A model generated the notes under the pieces. That model saw only the letters and a list, made by a program, of their open reading frames with translations, searched no databases and was not told the DNA's origin. A stretch of DNA of 64,000 nucleotides, from positions 24,986 through 88,985 of the forward strand of contig JANNWG010000021.1 in assembly GCA_031414695.1 (NCBI GenBank). Direction: 5' to 3'. Source of the DNA: UKL13-2 sp031414695 (GTDB lineage: Bacteria > Pseudomonadota > Gammaproteobacteria > Burkholderiales > Usitatibacteraceae). The first letter of the stretch is position 1. Each line of letters starts with the position of its first letter. Below, in pieces: positions 35,240-42,392 of the stretch. Both the position numbers and the translations under genes were made by a program.

Positions 35240-37840
35240 ATGACTTTGAAAGTAACGAATAAACCCCGCCCAGTCGCGGTGGTGGTGCAAACGCACTGGG
35301 ATCGGGAGTGGTATTACCCGCATCAAACGTTTATTGCGCGTCTATTAAGCGTGATGACGCGCGTAGTGACGCAGCTTGAAGCAGGCAAGCTCACGCACTT
35401 TTTGTTTGACGGACAAACGGCGGCGTATGAAGATTTGCTCGCGCATGGCGAAGTTGATTTAGTGGTGCGCGTTAAAAAATTAGTCGCCGAAAAACGCATT
35501 ATTTTAGGGCCGTGGTACATCATGGCGGATGAATTTTTGGTTGCTGGTGAATCGTTGATTCGTAATTTGGAAATTGGCATTCATGACGCTAGTGCCGCAG
35601 GGCATTGCCAGTATGTCGGCTATCTTCCCGATACCTTCGGGCATATCGGACAAATGCCGCAGCTACTCAATAATTTTGCGATTAAGCATGCTGTGATGTG
35701 GCGTGGTGTTGATTCACCGCACGCGGAATTTAATTGGTTGTCCCCGAATAGTGACGCGGTTGGTAGTGTGTTTCTCACCCAAGGTTACTATCAGCATCCA
35801 CTCAATGTTTCGGAGTGGCGGCAAGCGCTACAAGGCTATCTAGGCTTAATTGCACCGCGCTCTATTGCGCCAGAATTATTGTTGACCCAAGGTGGTGACC
35901 ATCTACAGTCAGTCGATGATATTCAGGCGCGTATTGAGATTTTTAATGCGGAGCAATCTGACTATCAACTGTTTCAGTCCACCTTAGCCGCGCACGCTGA
36001 GACGGTAATGGCGGCAACGACAGATAAGCGTGCCACTATTAAAGGCGAGCTACGCAATAACGCGCAGGCGTTTGTGTTGCCAGATGTGCTGTCCACGCGA
36101 CGCTATTTGAAGCGGTTTAATCAAGCGGTGGAAGATCGTTTGCTTTATCAAATTGAGCCACTGCTGGCGATGCTAAATATTGATTCACACCCATCGCGTT
36201 ATTTAGAAAACACGTGGCGCAGTGTGATCCAGCAGCAAGCGCATGACTCTATCTGCGGATGCAGTGTCGATGAAGTGCATCGTGAAATGGTGGGTCGCTA
36301 TGTGCAGATAAATCAGAGGCTTGATGCATTACAGGCGCTGGCTAGTGACGCTGCTGGGTTAATCACGACACGGCTGCATGATGCGGCGGCAAAGGTCTTT
36401 GCAGATGATTCAGCCGTCACTCTATTTAATCCCTCGCTAAGTCGCTTTGCGGGTACACATATCGTGGAAATTTTTATGCGCGGTGACGAGCATCAAGCGC
36501 TAGAGATTACCACCCGCGATGGCAAAAAAGTGGCATGTGAATTGTTAGCCTGTCGTGAATCCGCCATATTCCGCTCGCCGCAAGATGACTTTCCTGACCG
36601 CATTGCCGGGCATGAATATGAATTGATGATTGATTGTGCAAATTGTGAAATTGCCGCGATGGGTGCGCTTGCATTGAATGTTGCGCCTGCCTTGTTCGTG
36701 CCTGATGATGCAGATGACGCTGATGATATTGAACATCACATGATTGAGAATCAATTCCTACGTGTCACGCTAACTGAGGAGGGTGAAATTGATGTCACTA
36801 ATTTGCAAACGGGAGAAACAAGCAATGCTTTTCTTAGCATCCTGACAGAGCTGGATGCAGGCGATAGTTACAATTTTTCGCCGCCACCTAAGCAACATCA
36901 AGTTAGACAAAGCCAATTTACATTTGCCTATGCGCGCATTTCTGCTATGCAATCCGAGTTGCGTTTGGTCATGACGATGACAGTGCCGCAAAGTCTCAGT
37001 GCTGATAGAAGTGAACGACACAGTGCGTCAGTGACAAACAGTGCCGAATTAACCTTGCGACTTGTCGCAGGCAGCGCCATGATAGGCGTCACGCTTCATT
37101 ACACGAACAACGCGCGTGATCAGCGCACTAGGTTGCTCATGCCGGTAGATGGCGACATCGAATATACATTCAGTGATGTAGCGTTTGATTGGGTGAAGCG
37201 ACCGATCAAGCTAGCCTCTTATCCATTGAGCCTCTCACGCCAAGAAATGCCACCTGTGGTCAACCCAACTTATTCGGCTATTCAAGCGGGTAAGCTCATG
37301 TTTGTTCATCGTGCCATGCAGGAATACGAGGTGATTGCTGGCCATAACATTCGCTATCTCGGCGTCACGCTAATACGCAGTGTCGGCTGGATGTCGAGAC
37401 GTGATTTGCTCACGCGCGGCGTTGGCGCAGGGCCTGATATGGCGACGCCCGAAGCCCAATGCCTAGGCGAAGAAAAATTTGAATTTCAAATTGGTTTTGC
37501 CACATCTGAAGACAGCGCCACACTTGAGACGTTACAGCACGCTTCATGTTTTCGTAAACCTACCGTACTGCTGCGCGGTCACAGCGATCAATGGCAATCT
37601 GATATTGAAATTGATAATCCGTATTTGCAATTAAGTAGCTTGCGGCGTCTTAAAAATGAAACAGCAGATGAAGTGGAAATACGGCTTTGGAATCCGCATA
37701 GCACACCACAAAAATTTTCATTAAACGATACAACATGGCGGCGCGTAATGGCGAATGGTCAAGCGTGCGATGCACCAATCAATATCGCTGCACCACATGA
37801 AATTGTGACGCTACGTCGCGCCACTAACACTACGCTATGA
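35240..37840 (+). CDS. Glycoside hydrolase family 38 (alpha-mannosidase-type)
   Basis: Zinc-dependent retaining hydrolase of alpha-mannosidic bonds. I prefer ATG 35240 (866 residues): the GAAGG site at 35225-35229 is ten bases away, while ATG 35231 is too close. Zinc and catalytic residues are visible: HWDREW (19-24), nucleophile D131 in LPDTFGHIGQMPQ, and H335 in QQQAHDSICGCSVDEVHRE. The early part resembles the E. coli 2-O-mannosylglycerate hydrolase MngB. There is no signal peptide, so it acts on an imported substrate. It overlaps the DUF4127 gene by four bases. Confidence 0.92.
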   Translation: MTLKVTNKPRPVAVVVQTHWDREWYYPHQTFIARLLSVMTRVVTQLEAGKLTHFLFDGQTAAYEDLLAHGEVDLVVRVKKLVAEKRIILGPWYIMADEFLVAGESLIRNLEIGIHDASAAGHCQYVGYLPDTFGHIGQMPQLLNNFAIKHAVMWRGVDSPHAEFNWLSPNSDAVGSVFLTQGYYQHPLNVSEWRQALQGYLGLIAPRSIAPELLLTQGGDHLQSVDDIQARIEIFNAEQSDYQLFQSTLAAHAETVMAATTDKRATIKGELRNNAQAFVLPDVLSTRRYLKRFNQAVEDRLLYQIEPLLAMLNIDSHPSRYLENTWRSVIQQQAHDSICGCSVDEVHREMVGRYVQINQRLDALQALASDAAGLITTRLHDAAAKVFADDSAVTLFNPSLSRFAGTHIVEIFMRGDEHQALEITTRDGKKVACELLACRESAIFRSPQDDFPDRIAGHEYELMIDCANCEIAAMGALALNVAPALFVPDDADDADDIEHHMIENQFLRVTLTEEGEIDVTNLQTGETSNAFLSILTELDAGDSYNFSPPPKQHQVRQSQFTFAYARISAMQSELRLVMTMTVPQSLSADRSERHSASVTNSAELTLRLVAGSAMIGVTLHYTNNARDQRTRLLMPVDGDIEYTFSDVAFDWVKRPIKLASYPLSLSRQEMPPVVNPTYSAIQAGKLMFVHRAMQEYEVIAGHNIRYLGVTLIRSVGWMSRRDLLTRGVGAGPDMATPEAQCLGEEKFEFQIGFATSEDSATLETLQHASCFRKPTVLLRGHSDQWQSDIEIDNPYLQLSSLRRLKNETADEVEIRLWNPHSTPQKFSLNDTTWRRVMANGQACDAPINIAAPHEIVTLRRATNTTL

Positions 37841-39336
37841 ATAAAAAAATTGTTGCACTCCCCGTTGATGGCCGCCCTGTGGTGAGAGAACAAGTTCGCC
37901 AACTGATGCGCATTGCAGGCTGGCAACTAGTGATGCCGGATGTGGCAGCGCTTGGTAATTTTCGCGAGCCAGCAGATCGTGATCATCTCAGCGATTGGTT
38001 GCATGCACACGCTGCTGAAGCGGATGGTTTTGTGTTGTCGCTAGATATGCTGATCTACGGCGGCTTGGTGCCGTCACGGTTCATTGAGGATAGTGAAAGT
38101 GCCCTATTAACGAGGCTTTCCACGCTAATTTTTCTAAAACAGCGCTACCCGCTTAGGCCTGTTTATTGTTTTCTCGCAACTATGCGACTCTCACATAACA
38201 ATATTAATGATGAAGAAAAAGTCTATTGGAATTTGTATGGTGAGCTGATTTGGCGCTGGTCTTTTTATCAAGATCGTTATGATGTGTTGGGTCACGCCGC
38301 AGATGCCGTCATTGCAAATGATGCCAAAGCGGCGATACCTGAAGACATTCGTAATGATTATTTAGCAACACGCAAACGTAATTTTTCAATCGCGCTGCAT
38401 ACCTTGTCATTAGTGAAAAGTGGTGTGATAGATAGGCTCATCCTGCCGCAAGATGATACGGCTGGCTATGGATTTAATATCGCTGAGCGGCGTCAGTTGC
38501 AGCAAGCGTTAACGACGGATAGTCTTGAATCACGCGTACAAATTTATCCGGGTGCGGATGAAGTTATTCACACCTTAAGCGCGCATATGGTCGGTGCGCT
38601 AACCAATAAAACGGCAATAAAATTTTTCGTTGTTGCAACCGACGCTGAGCACATTGCCGCACTCAATGCGCGCTATGAAGATAGACCCATTTTGGAATCC
38701 ATCTCCGCACAAATAGCGGCGGTTGGTGGTGTACGTGTGAGCGACGCGGCGGCGGCAGATGTGTTGCTCCTCGTACATAGCGCGGGTACGTCGCAGGGCG
38801 ATTGGGCAATGCGCTTGCCGTTACCCTCAATATCAACAGTGACGGCAGAATGGCTAAAAAAGGCGCTTGGTGTTAGCAATAAAAAAATAGCTGTGCTTGA
38901 TTTAGCCTACGCCAATGGTGGTGACCCGATATTGATTGAAGCGCTCAGGCAAGTCATGCCGCTCAATATGTTAGCCGCATATGCAGGCTGGAATACCGCG
39001 AGTAATTCTGCAGGCAGTTTGCTCGCGCAGTGTGCGCTTGCAGCGCATGATGCGGATGCTAGTGCCAATCGTGAAGCGCTGTGTTTACGCTTGCTAGAAG
39101 ATTATTTATACCAAGCCGTAATACGCCAGCAAATTCGCGATGAAATTGATGAGACCACAATGTCGGCATCAGTCTTGAATGAAAAAGTGAGTGCCGTTTT
39201 TATAACAGCGGCCAATGATTGGCTGCGGCAACATCAGTTTGATTGGCAGGTCGCCTCTATTTATTTGCCATGGAATCGTACATTTGAAATAGGTATTAAT
39301 TTGCAAGCGTTGGACGATAGAGTCGTCGGTTGTTGA
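37837..39336 (+). CDS. DUF4127 family protein of unknown function
   Basis: A 499-residue cytoplasmic-looking protein (no signal peptide, no helices of membrane length). It begins KKIVALPVDGRPVVREQVRQL, continues with DGFVLSLDMLIYGGLVPSR and CFLATMRLSHNNINDEEKVYW, and has IYPGADEVIHTLSAHMVG and DLAYANGGDP, conserved-looking segments that I associate with DUF4127. Acidic and histidine residues are frequent in these, which suits an enzyme, but no mechanism is known. It is translationally coupled to GH38 (ATGA overlap), so it probably acts on the same substrate or its product. Confidence 0.82.
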   Translation: MNKKIVALPVDGRPVVREQVRQLMRIAGWQLVMPDVAALGNFREPADRDHLSDWLHAHAAEADGFVLSLDMLIYGGLVPSRFIEDSESALLTRLSTLIFLKQRYPLRPVYCFLATMRLSHNNINDEEKVYWNLYGELIWRWSFYQDRYDVLGHAADAVIANDAKAAIPEDIRNDYLATRKRNFSIALHTLSLVKSGVIDRLILPQDDTAGYGFNIAERRQLQQALTTDSLESRVQIYPGADEVIHTLSAHMVGALTNKTAIKFFVVATDAEHIAALNARYEDRPILESISAQIAAVGGVRVSDAAAADVLLLVHSAGTSQGDWAMRLPLPSISTVTAEWLKKALGVSNKKIAVLDLAYANGGDPILIEALRQVMPLNMLAAYAGWNTASNSAGSLLAQCALAAHDADASANREALCLRLLEDYLYQAVIRQQIRDEIDETTMSASVLNEKVSAVFITAANDWLRQHQFDWQVASIYLPWNRTFEIGINLQALDDRVVGC

Positions 39337-39621
39337 TCGAAAAATGCAAATTGTTCAACATCCACTGAACTCCTCCTTCCCCCGGTGACGGGGGAAGGTT
39401 GGGATGGGGGCGATTGGTGTAAGTGAGAGGTAAGATTAGTCTGTAAAAAACGTTGGTGCGAGGGTGTTGGATATGCCGTGCATTCAACAACAATACCCCC
39501 ATCCCAACCTTCCCCCTTTTTGGGGGAAGGAGCAGATGGTAGTTGTTGATAGCGTTGTACTTATTGTCTGAAGTTGTCAGAAGTTGTCAGTAGCCTAAAG
39601 CGAGCATGAGTTTTATATAAC
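39337..39621 (+). repeat. Intergenic space with repeat family A, copy 2 (variant)
   Basis: Left half at 39370-39415 reads CTCCTCCTTCCCCCGGTGAC then GGGGGAAGGTTGGGATGGGG; the right half at 39492-39534 is the inverse, CCCCCATCCCAACCTTCCCC then a TTTTTGGGGGAAGGAGC hairpin. The C-rich variant differs from copies 1, 3, 4 and 5 (CCTTCCCCC instead of CCTCCCTTT). About 75 bases of ordinary sequence lie between the halves. The remaining 85 bases before the oxidoreductase hold no clear promoter. Confidence 0.8.
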
Positions 39622-41202
39622 ATGAATTCACAAAACATACACGTCGATATTGCCGTTATCGGTGCGAGCTTGGGTGGCGTGCTGGCTGCTTGGCGCGCCT
39701 GTCAGACACCTAACTTACGTGTGGCCTTAGTTGCCGAATATGATTGGCTCGGCGGACAAATGACTGCTCAAGGCGTGCCGCCGGATGAGCATCATCTGAT
39801 TGAACATGGCGGTGCATCGGCAAGTTATCTGCAATTTCGGCAAACTATTCGCGACCATTATTTGGCCGATAAAAATTTTATCGACAATACCGAGATGACT
39901 GAGGGCACAAATCCGGGTGACGGTTGGGTCAGTCGTTTGTGCTTTGAGCCGAAGTTGGCGGCAGCGTATTTTGAAACCATGTTGGCACCATTGGTGGCGC
40001 GCGGTCAGCTGCAACTATTGCGCCTTCAGTCGATAGTTTCTGTAACACGTGATGAACGGTTAATCACGACAGTGGTGGTTCGTGATAATAAAAATACGCA
40101 GACAGCGATTGCCGCACGCTACTTTTGTGACGCCACCGACACGGGCGATTTACTCAAGCACGCGCGCTTGCCGTATCGACTAGGTAAAGAGTCGCGCCAT
40201 GAGTTTAATGAGCTTGATGCGCCGTTAGATGCCAATACCTTAGATCAGCAGCCAGTGACGATGGTGATGGCCGTAAAAAAATCTAATGCGCTACAAAATT
40301 CACCAATGCCGCCTGGCTATGCTGAGTGGCGTGAGTATGTCGTGCCGCATTATGGATTTGCACAATTTAGCACTTACATGCCTGGTGAAGGTTTGGGCAA
40401 AGCTGTTTCACTGCCGTTGTTTGGTGAGGGGCAAACGCTGGATTGGTGGCGTTACCGGCGGATTGTGTCCGGACGTAATTGGCTGACAGTGAAGGTTGAA
40501 GTCTCGTTGATTAATTGGGCGCAAAACGATTATGCGATTGCACCATTGCTCGATGGTGATGTTGCTGAAGCGGACGTTGTTGACCGCGCAAAAAATTTAT
40601 CCGCCTGTTTTCTCTATTGGTTACAGCACGATGCGCCGCATCCGAATAGTGCTAATAAAGGCTACCCATATTTGCAGCTTGAAATTGAAGCGCTTGGCAC
40701 AACAGATGGTTTTGCCCAGCAAGTCTATGTGCGTGAGTCGCGCCGCATTGTGGGACTTACAACCTTAACGGCAACCGATATTGTTCATCACGGTGGTCAG
40801 CTCACGGCGTTTAACCATCCACAAAGTGTTGGTGTTGCTTGGTACAACATGGATATTCACCCCACCTGTGTATCTGGCCACGGCGTGAATGCAAAGGTGC
40901 GACCGTTCACTTTGCCGCTTGGCGTATTTGTCGCGCGCGATTGCGATAATTTAATTCCCGCTTGTAAAAATATTAGCGTTACCCATTTAGTGAATGCGGC
41001 TACTCGCGTACATCCGATTGAATGGCTGATTGGTGAAGTGGCGGCAATGCTGGCAAGCTACGCCATTGCTAACAATATATCGTTAGCCAATATTGCTTTT
41101 AGTGATGAGCACGTGCGGGCATTGCAAGCGCTGCTAGTCGCTGCAGGCATACCGATTCAATGGGATGATCAATTGATTGCAAAATTACAACTCAATAACT
41201 AA
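39622..41202 (+). CDS. FAD-dependent oxidoreductase (FAD_oxidored family)
   Basis: A 526-residue flavoprotein with the N-terminal FAD-binding fold VDIAVIGASLGGVLAAWRA (GASLGG in place of the usual GxGxxG spacing), VAEYDWLGGQMTAQGV, and CDATDTGDLLKHA, the segments typical of PF12831-type oxidoreductases. A C-terminal THLVNAATRVHPIEWLIGEVAAMLA closes the FAD site. No signal peptide is present. Proteins of this family are often found in polysaccharide-use loci, but their reaction is unknown. Here it stands between the GH38-DUF4127 pair and the transporter ATPase, 11 bases before the latter. Confidence 0.85.
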   Translation: MNSQNIHVDIAVIGASLGGVLAAWRACQTPNLRVALVAEYDWLGGQMTAQGVPPDEHHLIEHGGASASYLQFRQTIRDHYLADKNFIDNTEMTEGTNPGDGWVSRLCFEPKLAAAYFETMLAPLVARGQLQLLRLQSIVSVTRDERLITTVVVRDNKNTQTAIAARYFCDATDTGDLLKHARLPYRLGKESRHEFNELDAPLDANTLDQQPVTMVMAVKKSNALQNSPMPPGYAEWREYVVPHYGFAQFSTYMPGEGLGKAVSLPLFGEGQTLDWWRYRRIVSGRNWLTVKVEVSLINWAQNDYAIAPLLDGDVAEADVVDRAKNLSACFLYWLQHDAPHPNSANKGYPYLQLEIEALGTTDGFAQQVYVRESRRIVGLTTLTATDIVHHGGQLTAFNHPQSVGVAWYNMDIHPTCVSGHGVNAKVRPFTLPLGVFVARDCDNLIPACKNISVTHLVNAATRVHPIEWLIGEVAAMLASYAIANNISLANIAFSDEHVRALQALLVAAGIPIQWDDQLIAKLQLNN

Positions 41203-41213
41203 CGGCAATAATC

Positions 41214-42260
41214 ATGACCGCACTCACACTCCGCAATATCAAAAAACGCTTCGGCAATACCGACACCATTCACGGTATTAATCTTGATATTGAAGAGGGC
41301 GAATTTGTCGTCTTCGTAGGGCCGTCCGGCTGCGGCAAATCAACACTCTTACGCATGATTGCGGGCTTAGAGGATGTTAGCGCAGGCAACATCACCATCA
41401 ACGGCGTTGATGTCACCCACGCCGCACCAAGTGCGCGCAACGTCGCGATGGTATTTCAATCCTACGCGCTCTATCCTCACATGACGGTTGAGGAAAATCT
41501 CACTTTCGGTATGCGTATGCGCGGCGTGGCGAAAGACGTCATCGCGGAAAAAGTAAAAATGGCTGTTGACATACTGCGCCTGCAGCCGTACTTAGATCGT
41601 AAGCCGGGTGCGCTATCCGGCGGGCAGTGTCAGCGCGTTGCAATTGGCCGCGCGTTAGTGCAAGAGCCGGACGTATTTTTATTCGATGAGCCGCTATCAA
41701 ACCTTGATGCTGAACTACGCTTAAAGACGCGGGTAGAGATTGCAGCCCTTCATAAGCGCTTAGGCAAAACCATGATTTATGTGACGCATGATCAGGTGGA
41801 AGCGATGACCTTAGCGGACAAGATTGTCGTCTTGCGCGATGGCGTGATCGAGCAAGTCGGCAAGCCGCTCGACCTGTACGCAAATCCCTGCAATGAATTT
41901 GTCGCAGGCTTTATCGGCTCGCCTGCGATGAACTTTTTACCTGTTGCCATACGGCCAAATCAAGTCACACTCGCTGACGACACGCTATTAGCAACGACTA
42001 ACGCATGCGCCGTACAATCAGGTAAGTTGGGCGTGCGTCCAGAGCATATTCGACTTAACATTGACGGCGCACTATCCGGTACGGTCAAGGTGATTGAGGC
42101 ATTAGGTGCCACCACGTTTATTTATGTTGATGCATTTGGTCAAACGATTTGCATCGAGAGCCGCGAGCGTTGCACACTTATTGCAGGGGAGGCAATTCGC
42201 TTTGAAGTTGATCCTGCCCAGCAGCATTTATTTGCGAGTGATAGTAAATCATTACGCTAA
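41214..42260 (+). CDS. Sugar ABC transporter ATPase (UgpC/MsmX/MalK type)
   Basis: ATP-hydrolysing subunit of 348 residues: Walker A GPSGCGKST (36-44), Q-loop FQSYALYPHM, signature LSGGQCQR (134-141), Walker B VFLFDEPLSNLD (154-165), switch histidine in VTHDQVEAM, and a C-terminal TOBE regulatory domain (VRPEHIRL). It is the only ATPase here and fits the two permeases at 33.3-35.0 kb, completing the importer. MsmX-like ATPases may serve several permeases. It ends before a bidirectional terminator. Confidence 0.95.
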   Translation: MTALTLRNIKKRFGNTDTIHGINLDIEEGEFVVFVGPSGCGKSTLLRMIAGLEDVSAGNITINGVDVTHAAPSARNVAMVFQSYALYPHMTVEENLTFGMRMRGVAKDVIAEKVKMAVDILRLQPYLDRKPGALSGGQCQRVAIGRALVQEPDVFLFDEPLSNLDAELRLKTRVEIAALHKRLGKTMIYVTHDQVEAMTLADKIVVLRDGVIEQVGKPLDLYANPCNEFVAGFIGSPAMNFLPVAIRPNQVTLADDTLLATTNACAVQSGKLGVRPEHIRLNIDGALSGTVKVIEALGATTFIYVDAFGQTICIESRERCTLIAGEAIRFEVDPAQQHLFASDSKSLR

Positions 42261-42274
42261 AGTCGTTTATTGGC

Positions 42275-42320
42275 GTCTAGTTTGACAACTAAATGCTTGA
42301 AGGTAGCCGTTGATATTAGA
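42275..42320 (+). repeat. Repeat family E, copy 3
   Basis: Reads TCTAGTTTGACAACTAAATG then CTTGAAGGTAGCCGTTGATA and TTAGA. The ends TCTAG-TTGAC and GTTGATATTAGA are inverse to each other, and the central TGCTTGAA matches the other copies. It lies just after the ATPase gene and before the shared terminator, in contrast to the other four copies, which lie upstream of genes. Confidence 0.6.
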
Positions 42321-42338
42321 TTTTTAATAATTGCCAAC

Positions 42339-42371
42339 AAAAAAGCCGCTGGATTTCGCCAGCGGCTTTTT
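42339..42371 (+). terminator. Bidirectional terminator between the ATPase and TonB-receptor genes
   Basis: Eight-base perfect stem GCCGCTGG (42345-42352) and CCAGCGGC (42359-42366) with a six-base loop, preceded by six A and followed by five T. It can therefore act in both directions, closing the plus-strand importer operon and the minus-strand receptor gene. Confidence 0.92.
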
Positions 42372-42392
42372 ATAGATCACGACGACGTTTGA

